This document shows, piece by piece, positions 1 through 12,949 of a DNA stretch of 64,000 bases. A program made the position numbers and the translations under genes. Origin of the DNA: Helianthus annuus (Eukaryota; Streptophyta; Magnoliopsida; Asterales; Asteraceae). The notes below the pieces were generated by a model. It was not told the DNA's origin and did not search any database. It was given only the letters and a program-made list of their open reading frames with translations. How positions within the stretch are numbered: position 1 is the stretch's first letter; the number at the start of each line of letters is the position of its first letter. Where the stretch lies: positions 81,395,870-81,459,869 of the forward strand of contig NC_035444.2 in the NCBI RefSeq assembly GCF_002127325.2. Direction: 5' to 3'.

Positions 1-3000
1 ATTTCCGCCCGTACAATGCCTCGAACGGAGCTGCCTGAATACTTGTGTGGTAGCTGTTGTTGTAGGAGAACTCTATTAACGGCAAGTGTTTCTCCCACCC
101 CTTCCCAAAATCGATCACACATGCCCGCAGCATGTCTTCAAGCGTCTGAATAGTGCGCTCACTCTGACCATCCGTCTGTGGGTGGTAAGCGGTGCTCATG
201 TCGAGTTTCGAACCGAACAATTTATGCATAGACTGCCATAGTTCAGAAGTAAAACGCGGATCTCGATCTGAGATGATAGAAGTTGGCACTCCGTGCCTAG
301 CAACTACCTCCTTAAGATACACTGCTGCAAGTTGCGAAAACTTATCTGTTTCCTTAATTGCTAGGAAGTGCGCCGATTTCGTGAGTCGATCAACAATTAC
401 CCATATAGTATCGTTTCCAGCCTGAGTCCTTGGTAATCCAGTAACGAAATCCATAGCGATCTGTTCCCACTTCCATGTGGGTATTTCTGGCTGCTGCAGT
501 AGACCCGAAGGCTTCTGATGTTCCGCTTTAACTCTAGCACAAGTTAAGCATTTACTGACGTATGTGGCTATGAGGGCTTTCATATTCGGCCACCAATACA
601 TAACTTTAAGATCGTGATACATTTTGTCCGACCCCGGGTGAATAGAATATCGTGACTTGTGTGCTTCATCCATTACAAGTTCTCTAAGATCACCAAACAG
701 AGGAACCCATACTCTTTCCATGATGTAGTAGATACCATCAGATCTCTGCTCAAGCTGCTTTTCCATACCGCGTAAACCCTCAGCTTCGATGTTCTCTTCC
801 TTCAATGCCTCAGTCTGAGCCGTACGAATCTTATCAGGAAGGTTGGAATGAATAGTGAGTTGTAATGCGCGAACACGTTTAGGCTTTGTCTCTTTGCGGC
901 TGAGTGCATCAGCTACTACGTTAGCTTTACCTGGGTGGTATTTGATGGCACACTCGTAATCGTTGAACAACTCTACCCAACGACGCTGTCGCATATTCAA
1001 TTCTTTTTGGTCAAAGATGTGCTGAAGGCTCTTGTGGTCGGTATAGATGGTGCATTTCGTGCCGTATAAATAGTGTCTCCAAATCTTCAGCGCAAACACC
1101 ACTGCTCCTAACTCCAAGTCGTGTGTCGTATAGTTCTTCTCGTGAACTTTCAATTGTCGAGAGGCGTAAGCTATCACCTTCTCGCGTTGCATCAACACGC
1201 AACCGAGACCCTGAATCGAAGCATCACAATAAACTACAAAATCCTCAGTGCCATCTGGTAGAGATAAGATTGGCGCGCTGCATAACCTTTGTTTCAAAAG
1301 CTGGAAAGCATCCTCCTGCTTCGCCCCCCAGGAGTAAACTACTTTCTTCTGTGTTAACGAGGTGAGTGGCTGTGCAATCTTTGAGAAGTTCTGTATGAAA
1401 CGACGATAATACCCTGCTAGACCGAGAAATTGTCGCATCTCCGAAGGGTTCCTCGGTGCCGCCCAATTTCTAATGGCGTCAATCTTGGCAGGATCCACAT
1501 GTATGCCCATCTCGTTAACTATATGCCCCAGAAAATGTACCTCCCGTATCCAAAAATCGCACTTCGAAAATTTCGCGTACAACTGCTCCCTCCTCAGGAG
1601 TTCTAGGATAAGGCGTAGATGCCGTTCGTGATCCTCCTTGTTCTTGGAGTAAATTAGGATGTCGTCAATAAAAACGATAACGAAGTCATCAAGGTATGGC
1701 TTGCACACGCGGTTCATGAGGTCCATGAAGACCGCTGGTGCGTTGGTTAACCCGAATGGCATAACCAAGAACTCATAGTGACCGTATCGCGTCCGAAACG
1801 CGGTTTTGGGAACGTCTTCTTCCCTGACTCGCACTTGATGGTAACCCGACCTTAAGTCGATCTTGGAGTAAAAACTTGACCCTTGCAGCTGGTCAAACAA
1901 GTCGTCGATACGAGGTAAAGGATAACGGTTTTTGATTGTCATCTAGTTGAGCTCGCGATAATCTATACACATTCGTAAGGACCCATCCTTCTTCTTCACA
2001 AATAAGACTGGAGCTCCCCAGGGGGAGGAGCTAGGTCGGATGAAACCCCTATCCAACAGCTCTTGGAGTTGGTTTGATAGTTCCTGCAGTTCTCCTGGTG
2101 CAAGACGATAAGGAGCACGAGCAACCGAGGCTGCCGCTGGGGCGAGGTCGATCTGGAATTCCGCCTGACGATGTGGAGGTAAACCAGGGAGTTCCTCAGG
2201 AAATACGTCAGGATATTCACGGACAACTGGAAGATCTTCAATCTTCCTTTCGTTAGACGGTGAATCAGTGACAAGAGCTAAAATAGCAGGATAGCCCTTA
2301 CGCAAATACTTCTGAGCCTTCATTGCCGAAACAATACTAACTGGGGTCCCACTGCGATGACCCTGAACTGATAAAAATTCCCCACTAGGAAGGGGAACAC
2401 GTATGATCTTCTCCTTACAGAGAATCTCCGCTTGATACTTGGACAACCAGTCCATTCCAACGATCACGTCGAAGCTTCCAAGAGTAATAGGTATTAAGTC
2501 AATGTCGAATACTTGACCCAGAAGATCGATTTTACACCCAAATAGGACATGTGTAGCTTCGATTGTTTTACCATTTGCGATTTCTACTATGTGTTTCATT
2601 ACGAGAAGTGTAGGACTTAACCCTAACTGAGAACTAAATTCTAAAGACACGTAACTCCAGTCGGCACCAGAATCAAATAAAATAGAAGCAATAACACCGT
2701 TCACTGAAAACGTACCAGTAACCACGTTGCCGTCGTTCCGCGCTTCCCCAGCTCCCAACACAAACCCGCGCCCACGCGCGACATTACCCGCATTGTTCCC
2801 CGCATTGTTGTTCCCGTTACTACCCCCTGTGTTCTGCTTCAGCTGAGGGCAGTCTCGCTTGAAGTGCCCCTCGGCTCCACACTGATAACACCCTCTCTGA
2901 GTACCCTGATTTTGTTGAGATTGTTGCCTACCCAACTGCTGTGATGGCTGCTGCTGAGCTGGAAAAGTGGCCCTACAATCCCTAGCCATATGCCCTGGTC

Positions 3001-4072
3001 GATTACATCGATGACAAACCCGAGCACACTGTCCCTTGTGATGATAGTTACACTTGCTGCACAAGGGTAGCTTCCCCGCATATGATCCCTGCCCTGATTT
3101 GTTACTCGAGTTCTGATTCACTGATGCTGTCTGACTGGAACTGCGGGTGCTGCCAGTATCCGTCTTCTTCTGAGGCTGTGCAGAGTTGGACCCCTTGTCC
3201 GTATCGTTCCACTTACGTTTGCTATCAGCAGCAGATGCAGTGGAAGTAGTGGCAGCTGTGGTAGTGCTAGAAATACGAGGTGGCAATGAGTCGCTCTCCA
3301 CCTCCTGGTCAACGATCTTATGTGCCAATCTAACAATCTGAGTTAGGTTATTGAGGTTCGCTGCTGTAACTAAACCCTTCACCCGTGGAGGTAACCCCTT
3401 AATAAACAACTCGATTCTTCGGGACATGGGTCGGGACAAGGTCGGACACAAATCAGCTAACTCATACGACCGCTTCACATACGCTTCAATTTCAGACCCC
3501 ACCATTTTCAGATCATAGTACTCATTCTCTAACTTCTGTATTTCGTCTCGAGGACAGTATTCCTCTCTCATCAGTTCTTTAAAATCGTCCCACGTAGTGG
3601 CGTTCGCCGCCTCAATACCTAGCAGTTGAACCTGGGCATTCCACCAGGTCAAGGCACCATCCTCAAGCGTGCCTGCTGCAAACTTTACTCTATCCCCAAC
3701 CGGGCAGTTACATATTGCGAACACTGACTCCGCCTTTTCGAACCAGCGTATAAGTCCTACAGCCCCTTCAGTGCCACTGAAGGTCTGTGGCTTGCAATCC
3801 ATGAAAGTTTTAAATGTGCAAACCGGTGGGTGAGGCTGGTTTTGTGGCGCCGGCTGACCTATTAACGAGAGAAAATATACCAACAAGTAAGACTCAAATT
3901 TACGATTCAAAGGAAAGGAATGTCTGGTACATGTCATACCAGCCTGATAAGCTGCCAAGGCTGCAGCCACCTGGGTGTTGAGTAATTCTTCTAGCTCAGC
4001 TTGGGTCATATGGATTTCGCCACGCCCACCACCGCGGCCTCCACCACGACGACCTCCACCACGTCCGTTCAT
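1..4072 (-). pseudogene. gypsy I gag-pol polyprotein with one in-frame amber codon
   Basis: The start at 4072 opens a Gly/Arg-rich gag N-terminus. Two CCHC knuckles follow (residues about 352-365 and 395-408), then the retropepsin motif FDSGAD near 467 and the start of reverse transcriptase. The reading frame stops at TAG (1943-1945) directly after CIDYREL-N, where relatives carry a sense codon, usually Lys. After it the same frame continues with [10 protein letters not shown] and stays open to base 2, covering RT (FIDDIL intact), RNase H (first Asp present, YCDAS) and integrase to FEALYGRK. The two ends are in the same frame, so no net frameshift exists. The protein would act in the cytoplasmic virus-like particle. 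It is otherwise well preserved, so the lesion is probably recent. Confidence 0.9.
3859..3939 (-). other. candidate 81-bp in-frame intron within gag I
   Basis: On the minus strand this stretch starts GTATGACATG and ends TTAATAG. It is exactly 27 codons long and open. It interrupts an Ala/Gln-rich gag segment with an unrelated hydrophobic stretch (about residues 46-72), and flanking gag resumes with QPAPQNQ. It could be a spliced or retained mini-intron, or simply a lineage-specific insertion. Confidence 0.3.
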
Positions 4073-4615
4073 GATTCTACAAGTATGGGAAGAAGGAACG
4101 AATTAACAGACCATTTCAAGCGGATGTCAAGTATTGCTATAGTATTCACAGTTTTCGAGATTCTAATACAAGATTGACTAACAACGTGGGATTCCTTTTT
4201 CACACTTGTCGAGATTTACTGGGACTCACATGCACCCCACGTTGTTATTATGTGTGCACCCATAATAATAACCCGATTTGCATGCTTATCTCAGTTCCTC
4301 CCTACTCATGTTAAAAGGTTTCCCCAAATTCATGCAGTACGACCGACGACATCACAACATAGAGCATGTATGTTCAAGTAGAGTCCTACCCTTAAAACAC
4401 GTAGCATAAACAGATAGCATAGTAATTCGTATTGTAATATCAAGTGTGCGTTCGGGTGTGATACTAATCATGAGTATGTGCTAACTATGCTATGCAATAG
4501 TAAACAAGAGACGAACCTTGCTGCCTGGAGCTGAGTGTCATGGTCAATGTCGTATCAGTTCAGTTATAGTCTGGTTTTATAAATCATTTTTAAAACCAAA
4601 TTCACTATAACCAGT
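4073..4615 (-). other. gypsy I untranslated leader
   Basis: This is the non-coding leader between primer site and gag start. No ORF or recognisable motif is seen in it. Confidence 0.6.
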
Positions 4616-4628
4616 GGCTCTGATACCA
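4616..4628 (-). promoter_or_regulatory. primer-binding site, tRNA-iMet (gypsy I)
   Basis: The minus strand reads TGGTATCAGAGCC, complementary to the 3' end of plant initiator tRNA-Met. It lies three bases inside the LTR boundary at 4632. Confidence 0.92.
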
Positions 4629-4631
4629 AAC

Positions 4632-6574
4632 TGTCACACCCCTAATTTACCACCTAGGGAGCGTCCCTGTTAGGCGTGTGACAACAAGCTAGGAGCCACC
4701 AATTACATTGAATCACAAGTTCAAAACAAAGATTCATAAATTATTAGTAATAAAATTCAAGCACAAGTTGTTCGAAACCATTAAGTTCAACGGAAGCATC
4801 AACGTATCCCAAAGTATATGTTTCACACAACCAAAGTAAATAAATGTTTGTTAAATAACTCATCAATGCAACCATGACCACTCGCACCCTCCAGCCAGCA
4901 AGTTCCTGCGTTCCAAGTACCTAAGGACCTGCGAGCATGTAACACGTGTATCAGACAAAGCTGGCGAGTTCACAGTTTTAGAAAACGTTTGTTACCCGTT
5001 GTATGTAAAACAGTTCAATAACCAATGCAAGTAATATTGTTAATATCTCAATTCCGAACAATGACGGCTCCTGAAATACACGACTGCCCTTCCCACGTAC
5101 TCCTATCTAGTACTGGGCCAGACTGGGTCATTAGTTCACCTCCGTCCTCTACAGGAGCGGTGTGAGGGTGCCAAACCTAAGTAGCGCTACTAACTAATAC
5201 CCGATGAGGGACTTACAAAAGATGATAGGTGAGAATATTAACCAATATACCCGTTTTACCCAAAGACTTATCCCCCTATGGGATACCCCCTGACTGTCCC
5301 CAACCACTGGGACACATGCTCGAATGTAGTGAACTCACCTTGGATTGCTCGGTAGAATTAATTACTCGTTTAACAACAGTGATTTACCAAGCCCTATGAT
5401 AGTTACACATAACAGTCAGTTTGCATGCAAGCACAACACGTATCATTTCTCATTTAATCATCAGTTGGTGTACACGAATACAAATGTTCACATTCATCAC
5501 TAGGCATGGTATACCAATTAGTCAAGCACAATATCTTCCGGTTCACATTTATCCTTCGGTTCACAGTTATCGTTCGACACATCAGTCATCTTTCGACACA
5601 CTCATCTTTCGGTTCACAGTTATCATTCGACACATTAGCTATCATTCGACACATCAGTTATCTTTCGACACCACAGTTATCTTTCGGTATCTAACTGCTA
5701 TCATTCGATCAACAGTTATGAAACAAAACCCTAATGGACATCAAGCATAACAGTAAACAGGTATCCAGATCTAACCAGTTTGACCCAGCAGTTTATGTTG
5801 TGCCGCCTAACAAGACAAGACTTTTATCGAAACCAACATCCATGCTAACTAGTCACCAAGATTTAACGCATAATGTCTAACGATCTAATCCACATACACA
5901 TTCATCATATCAGAATTATTCACTAAAGTCATCGGCACAAGACATGTCGGTTCATCATCATCATCGTGATAAACAATAATCGAAATTGAACGCCAAATAC
6001 AATCACATGCATAATCAGTCATGACCTAATCGCACATATATTCGATTCATGAACAAAATTGTTACTACATAAAATCAAGCAAATAATCATAATTGTTTTT
6101 AATCCACTAGGCGAACAAGAATCTCACTAACCGAAAGACAGGATCAACAGGTCGGTGCTTCGAGAGGGGAAAACCTATCTTCTGCCGTCGTACAATAAGG
6201 GGAGTCTAGGGTTTGTAATTGTGTAACTGATCCTATACGTAACTTTTATAATTTTTGCTGAGAGTTTAGGCCGGTCGTAAGTTGGGCCGAAAGTTAAGGC
6301 CTTTAATCGAAGGATTGGGTCTTGGCTCGAAGGATCCTTCTTAATCCGAAAGATTGTCGAAGGATCTTATTACATACGGTTGAAAGATCATCCTATGTCT
6401 TAAGGTCGAAAGGTTCTGGGTCGAAGGATTAGTATCAAGTGTTTAACGCGTTCAACAAGTTTGCAACGTAACCCCACTAGTTATAATACTCTTTTAAGAT
6501 TCCAAGAATATGTAAATACAACAAAAGAGTCGTGGAATAGGATAATACTAACCTTGGGAATTCGGGTTGTCACA
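4632..6574 (-). repeat. 5' LTR of gypsy I
   Basis: The plus-strand ends are TGTCACACCCC at 4632 and GTTGTCACA at 6574, giving TG...CA termini on both strands. The left end directly abuts the primer site. The right end is followed by unrelated sequence (CCATAAATC). The LTR carries short internal repeats at 5540-5720 and repeated CGAAGGAT words at 6300-6430. Confidence 0.85.
5540..5720. repeat. degenerate short tandem repeats inside LTR I
   Basis: Repeated variants of the words TTCGACACATCAGTTATC and TTCGGTTCACAGTTATC occur about eight times in 180 bp. The array sits inside the LTR and could serve as a regulatory repeat or be a replication-slippage product. Confidence 0.6.
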
Positions 6575-7997
6575 CCATAAATCTTCTTAACCACAGAATC
6601 TACTAATATCTCATCACTCATTGATAGTTCAATTTTAGGTATTCAACGTACATTGAAACTTGTAAAATAATACATATACAACAATTCATAAAAGCTAAGA
6701 TATGAATATATATTAAACAGATATTTTGTTTTTAAACATTTAAAACATACAATTTGTAATATTTGATAATGGAGACGTCTCAACAAAATCAGATGTTTGC
6801 TTAGTACTTCCAAAAGGAGTGTGATGTCCATTCCTTGATGAGATTTTTGTTGATGAATCTTATAAGACAAAAATATATAAAATAAATGAACAAAACTACA
6901 ATTCATAATTAAATTAAAATATATATATATATATATATGCAGTAAGTTTACCTTTTTCTTTTGTAGATGAGTGACACAAATTACTACTAATATTTGGAGT
7001 AGCATAAGCAGGAAGGTGATACACATTCCTTCTTTCAATATTGGTGGTTGAAACTTGTAAAATAGAACATATGTAAGTATTCCCAAAACGTAACATATAA
7101 ATATATATTTCTTTTAAATTTTGTTTACAAACCTATAACACATACCATTTGGAGTATTTGATAATGCAATCATTTCAAAAGAATCGGATGTTGATGTAGG
7201 ATGACAACCACTGTTGTTTCTCTTTTGTTGAAGAACACGCTTCCTTTTTCCCTTGCTTCATCACAACTTTGACTTTGACTTGCTTGAAGGAACAATTCAT
7301 ACTTACTTGAAATTATGTTATCTGTATCCATAATTTCAAATACCTAAATGAAGAAGATCTGTTGACCACTCGAGAAAAAGGACTTTGAAAGTATTGTGAA
7401 AATGACTTGAAATTACAAAAAAAATATCTGCAGTAAGTTTACCCTTTCTTTTTGTAGATGAGTGGCACAAATTATTACTAATATTTGGAGTAGCATAAGT
7501 AGGAAGGTGATATATATTCCTTTCAACATTGGTGGTTAAAACTTGTAAAATAGGACATATGTAAGGATTCCCAAAAGATAACATATAAATATATATTTCT
7601 TTTAAATTTTGTTTGCAAACCTATAACACATACCATTTGTAGTATTTGAGAATGGAATCCATTCAACAGAATCATATGTTGATGTAAGATGACAACCACT
7701 GTTGTTTCTCTTTTGTTGAAGAACATGCTTCCTTTTTTTCCTGGCTTCAGCAAAGCTTTGACTTTGACTTGCTTGAAGGAACACTTCATATTTACTTGAA
7801 ATTTTGTTATCTGTTTCCATAATTTCAAATTCTTGAATGAAGAAGATCTGCTGACCACTTGAGAAAAGGACTTTGAAAATGATTTGAAATATTTGATAAT
7901 ACAGATTTGAAATGGATACTATATTTTATATTTAAGGATAAAAATATGACAGCTGTATTAGGAGGTAAAATGTAATTTACTTATCTCAATGGCGGTA
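6575..7997 (-). pseudogene. duplicated exon-like blocks with LSN-x-TN motifs (possible Helitron helicase N-terminus)
   Basis: Minus-strand reading shows the same exon pattern two to three times. One exon carries a basic stretch (EARKKRKHVLQQKRNN) followed by a PFSNTTNG, ALSNTPNG or PLSNITN motif. A second exon carries YHLPxYATPNISxNLCHSSTK; copies lie at about 7523-7440 and 7037-6950. The blocks are separated by AT-rich, intron-like sequence with GTATGTG donors. Plant Helitron helicase N-termini have similar basic and 'LSNITN' repeats, which is the reason for the tentative call; no helicase core is present. A (TA)n run lies at 6921-6939. The region is bounded by gypsy I on the left and gypsy II on the right. 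Confidence 0.4.
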
Positions 7998-10900
7998 TGA
8001 CACACCCCAATATTTCCACGTATTACCGGTGGGGAGTATCGTGACGTAGTTGATATCATCATAGTCAAATAATCACAGTTCAATGCACAACGGAAGTCTA
8101 AAGTAAAAATATTACAAACCCATTCGAAAGTAACATAAAGTATTACACAACGGGTTGTAAAAAGATCCACAGGCGGATCTTAAAATAAAGAGAAATATTG
8201 TTCAACAGATTTAAGCATCAAAAGCTTGCAAGACTCTTTATTTGATACTAGGAGTAACCACCCCATTCCACGTAGTACCTGCACTTAACCTTTTTGGAAA
8301 ATACCTCAGTTTACACTAGTAAATACAATTAACCGACTCATTTTGAAAATATTTAAGAAAATTGATTTAAATGCACAAGACACAAATAATCTTTTATAAC
8401 TTGGGACAATTATTTTAAAAATAATCTTGTATACAAATTTATATGTTTGTCGTCCATTCAGGACCCGGTTAGAAGAGCCGGATTAGATTATATGACACCA
8501 CCACAGGTATATGCCCACAAGAGATGTGAGATACCGTTTATACATACGCAACTGTCAGGTGTATGCCTACACCCCGTGCTTAAGCCGTGGCCATTTAAAA
8601 ATGAGCCGAGGATATCCAGGACATGGTCATTAACCCCCAAAGCCATTGCATCAAACAAAACAGATTAAAACGGGTTATGTAAACATATTAATCACAATCC
8701 GATTTAAATAACTACATACCCGACCAAGCGGTATTATTATAATACCGTATCCCAAGCCTGTATAACGGAAAATAAGTTAAAAGTATTTACCTGAGCAAAA
8801 ATATAATTTTTATCCCAGCCGTATAACAATCAGCAAGTGCAAATAGATTTTACTGGGCTCCTAAATCTGGAACGAAGGTTTTAATAACCTATTAGATTCC
8901 TAACGGGTCTTACTTAAGTTTAAACTTAGACCGGTTAGTTTTAATGAAAGGTTTACGGTTCAAAACGCAAGATTAAGCGAAGACCGGATTAAAATGTGAT
9001 TTAGACCCGACAAGTATGAAGACTTGTATAATATGGGTAAACTAAACACATTCTGGATTTTTAGGTAAAAATGATAAGGTTTGACCCGTTTCGGTTAATT
9101 TATGCAAACTAGTTACATAAACCTTACCGAATGTGAAAAATGCATAACGGGTAACCAAATGAGTCATGAACAGGTTCCACAAGTTAATATGCTTTTAATA
9201 TGTTGTGATATCAGTAGGATACCTTCCATTATGCCCAAAACGAATTTAAAATCAATTTAAGCCCCGTAGGGGTATTTTGGTCATTTTAAAGATTATAAAA
9301 GAGGTTAAATGACAATCTGAGGTTCTGGTCTAAAATGACCAGTAAAAATATTTATTTTTGCAAGTCATATCAGTAAGATATTGTATATATGTGAAATTTA
9401 TCATTCATGGCCAAATTATGCAACGAAGGGGCATTTTGGTCATTTCATATAAGCTTTAAGGGTCAAATTTGGAAATCTGAGTTCAAAACTTTTACTTACT
9501 ATTAAAGTATAAAAATTTACTTATACTATCAGTAGGTAATGAGTTTTTAGGTGCCAAATATAGTTTTAACCCATACTATGCGTTTTAAAAGCGTAAAAGT
9601 CGATATTTGGCGATTTTTGGGTTGTTTAAGGAAATCTGAGTTTTTGATCAGTTTAAAGTTTAAAATATTTTATTTATTTAATATAAGAAATTAGTAGGAA
9701 AAGGTTTGGTATCAAAATGATATGTAAAACTCATTTTATCGAAGAAAAGGGCAATTTCGTCAATACTGAATTTACATTAAAACTCTATAATTTAATCAGT
9801 TTAAATTCATCAAAAATTTCCAAAAATCCCTAAATATTATATTATATCAGTAGGTATAAAGTTTGGTGACAAAAATTGGGTTTGAATATGATTTATGCTA
9901 AAAATGCCATTTAATTAATAAAAAGACTTCAATTTACGATATCGAGCATAACTCCTAATTTAGACCATAAAATGATGTCAAATTTTTAGGACATGCTTAT
10001 AAATCAGTAAGAAAGGTTTTTGTCCTCTCACATTTTGAAAAATCTCGTTTTTATATAAAAAGGGCATAATGGTCAACAATTAAGCATTTAACGGAAACAT
10101 GCAAATGATTTGGATTAAATAGGAACCATATAGTATAATCTCAGAGGGTTATACTAACATGTAATATGGTCCTAATGGAACCCTAAGGCATATCTAAACT
10201 AAGTTAAATCGGGTCAGAACTGAAAGTAAAAGCAAAATTCTACTTTTGCGACTTTCGGTTCCGAACCGAGCCTAAACTCATAATTGTCGGGTTGAACATG
10301 CCTAAACATGTTCTTATTTTATTTACCAAGTTATTTTAGTGTTTAAACATGTTCCATAACCACTGCATTACTAGTTATGATTTTATTTCAAAAACAGATT
10401 CTGTTGACTTTTTATTAATAAGTTTGACCCGACAATTGACCAAGTTAGAGTGGAAATCAGTAGGTGCCCTTTTAAGGGTTTATTACCTACATAATTACCA
10501 ACTCATAGCCACTTTCAATTCGAATAATGGCTGGACCATTAGTGATTAATCACTAAGTCAAAGCTTAATTACGATAGCTTTGACTTTTGGTCATTAAACT
10601 AATAAAACTTGAACTTAGGGAGCTAAGAACACTTACTAGGGTACTTAGCACGAGTATGGAGCTTTAGAAAACTTCCTTGAGCTCTAGGAGGCTCCAAAGA
10701 GTGAGTTTTGAAATAAAATTTCAAGTGTGCAAATGACAAGTGAACAACAAGTGCCTTATATAGGATTTCTAGAGCTCCAAGATCAATCCACATGCCGCTA
10801 CATTGATCCCAGATGTTACCAGGTGTCCCTAGTGCATGAAAAACTGTTGGCTCAGACCCTGGTATCGAAATTTAGCATGCAAAGGCGGTGGAACTGGCTG

Positions 10901-11544
10901 CAACATGTAGCTGTCATTGTTTTCTGTTACTGGCACTCTCACGCGGGTCGCGTAAGACTCATAGAGAGTCTACGCGGGCCGCGTGGCTCCTCTGTCACCG
11001 GAAAACAACTTTCAAACATTGCAGTTTTGGTCCCTGGTCCATAATAAGTTTATTTAACTTTCATTTATTGCATTTAGGACCCCCATAGTTAACTATTAAG
11101 GACCTTGGGTCTTAAACTAACTCCGTTAAGCTCCCGGATAGTTGTACGATCACCCGAAAAGTCTTTTTTTCATCGAAACTCCACAAAATTAATATCCAAT
11201 ATTCTTGAGAGTGAAATATACAATTCTTACAATGTTTTTGGGATCGTTAAAAGGTCACCCAGAGGTAACATTTAACATGTTGACACTTTTAACCCCTATG
11301 TTTCGTAAAATCCTTATTTTAAGCACAAACGACTTCCAAAGTTCGACAAATTATTCTTTAAAGAATACGAATGTCGTATGAGGTCAATCAGAGGCACAAG
11401 AATGGCATGTTGACACTTTGGATCCTTTTTCTAACATATTTACATTGTTTGACAATTTTAGTCCCTCCAGATCAATCCATTACACCTTTAAAGTCCATGA
11501 CATGTATCTTCATTATATCGGTCGTGATTTTACGAGGTGTTACA
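7998..11544 (-). repeat. 3' LTR of gypsy II (3.55 kb)
   Basis: The left end TGACACACCCC matches TGTCACACCCC at the right copy (19256). The right end GGTGTTACA (to 11544) abuts the polypurine tract, which on the minus strand reads AAGGGGGTGAGGA. The interior has no coding content despite its length. It matches the right copy in blocks (see 19256-21777). Confidence 0.85.
10929..10988. other. GC-rich hairpin in LTR II
   Basis: Two near-palindromic ACGCGGG(T/C)CGCGT blocks flank GACTC-loop-GAGTC, so the whole can fold into one stem with arms of about 19 bp. It stands out in an AT-rich LTR and recurs in the right LTR at about 20130-20183. Confidence 0.55.
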
Positions 11545-11580
11545 TCCTCACCCCCTTAAAAGAAATCTCGACCTCGAGAT
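11545..11580 (-). promoter_or_regulatory. polypurine tract and 3' untranslated end of gypsy II
   Basis: On the minus strand the stop codon is followed by a short tail ending TTTTAAGGGGGTGAGGA just before the LTR. This G-rich purine run is the expected plus-strand primer. Confidence 0.7.
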
Positions 11581-12949
11581 TTACTGAAACAAATGAGGGT
11601 ACTTCTGTTTCATTGTCGATTCAACCTCCCACGTGTATTCGGGGCCTCTACGTGCATCCCACTTTACCTTCACAATCGGTACGTGCTTCCTTCGAAGCTT
11701 CTTAACCTATCGATCCTCGATCGACAAAAGTTTCTCAACGAACTTCAAGCTCTCATCTATCTGCACGTCCTTATGCGACATTGCTAGCGATTCATCGGCT
11801 AGACATTTCTTCAAATTGCAGATGTGGAACACATTATGGATTCCAGTGAGCTCTTCAGGCACATTTAGCTTGTAAGCTACAGTTCCAACACATTTGATGA
11901 TTTCGAATGGACCTATGTATCTTGGGCTTAGCTTGGCCTTCTTGCCAAAACGCATCACCCCTTTCCAGGGTGATACCTTAAGTAGCACTTTGTCACCTGC
12001 CTCGAATTTCAGAGGTTTACGCCTTTTATCTGCGTAGCTTTTCTGCCTATCCCTGGCAGCTTTGAGACGATCTCGTATCTGCACAATCTTATCTGTCGTC
12101 TCCAGGACTATATCATGTCCTGTTAGTTGGACATCTCCAACTTCCGCCTAGCAAACTGGCGTCCTACACTTTCTTCCATACAAAGCTTCGAAACGTGCAG
12201 CTTGAATACTCGAATGATAGCTATTATTATATGAAAATTCAATCAACGGAAGATGATCATCCCAACTTCCAACTAAATCAATAACACAAGCTCGTAGCAT
12301 ATCCTCGAGTGTTTATATCGTACATTCGCTTTGACCATCCGTCTGAGGATGATATGCAGTGCTAAAATTTAATCTTATACCTAATGATTGCTGAAAGCTT
12401 TTCCAAAAGTGCGATGTGTATCTTGTATCCCTATCAGAGATAATAGACACTGCACTCCGTGAAGAGATACAATCTCATCCACGTACAGCTGAGATAACTT
12501 GTCGGAGCTGTGAGTTTCTTTAATCGGCAAGAAGTGGGCTTACTTGGTTAACCTGTCGACTATAACCCAAATAGTATCATTTCCACGCTTCGTCTTTGGT
12601 AACTTAGTGATAAAGTCCATAGTTACCATTTCCCATTTCCATGTGGGAAGTTCAGGCTGTTGTAGCAAACCTGACGGCTTTTGATGTTCGGCTTTAACCT
12701 ATGCACACGTCAGACATTTAGCCACATAAGTGGCTATAGATTTCTTCAAACCTATCCACCAATAATTTACCTTTAAATCTTGGTACATCTTATCACTGCC
12801 AGGATGAACAGAATATCTGGAACTATGGGCTTCTTGAAGGATCACATCCCTAAGTCCTCCATAGATTGGAACCCATATTCATCCATTCAATCTTAGAATT
12901 CCATCTTTGCCATATGATAACTGTTCAGCAGTTACGCCCAACTTCTCAT
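11581..12949 (-). pseudogene. gypsy II integrase and chromodomain, decayed
   Basis: Minus-strand translation gives the pre-integrase HHCC region ([15 protein letters not shown]), the integrase core, the C-terminal linker ([23 protein letters not shown]) and a chromodomain-like end (IVKVKWDARRGPEYTWE, KYPHLF) stopping at 11581-11583. At least three sense codons have become stops: near 12149 (Trp to TAG), near 12315 (Gln to TAA) and near 11705 (Gln to TAG). All fit C-to-T changes on one strand. The upstream end at 12949 is cut by a nested insertion between residues equivalent to ANYL and NEKLG. Confidence 0.85.

Larger units (their letters stand above)
1..6574 (-). mobile_element. Ty3/gypsy LTR retrotransposon I (5' portion; 3' end outside window)
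   Basis: Reading on the minus strand from the right, the parts are a 1943-bp LTR (4632-6574), a tRNA-Met primer site, a leader, then gag, protease, reverse transcriptase, RNase H and integrase, which run off the left edge of the window. The 3' LTR and one target-site duplicate therefore lie outside, so the element cannot be dated here. The LTR begins TG and ends CA, with TGTGACA at both ends of the minus-strand reading. The domain order PR-RT-RH-INT is that of Ty3/gypsy. Long LTRs and gag style suggest a Tekay/Del-like lineage (inference). Confidence 0.93.

Noticed and set aside
192..1466. Short ORFs on both strands at the left edge
   Set aside because: They overlap the RT/RNase H/integrase frame of gypsy I in other frames and show no family resemblance.
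1943..1945. Amber codon as a programmed gag-pol readthrough site
   Set aside because: It lies inside conserved RT sequence, not at a gag-pol border, and relatives have a sense codon there. A mutation is simpler.
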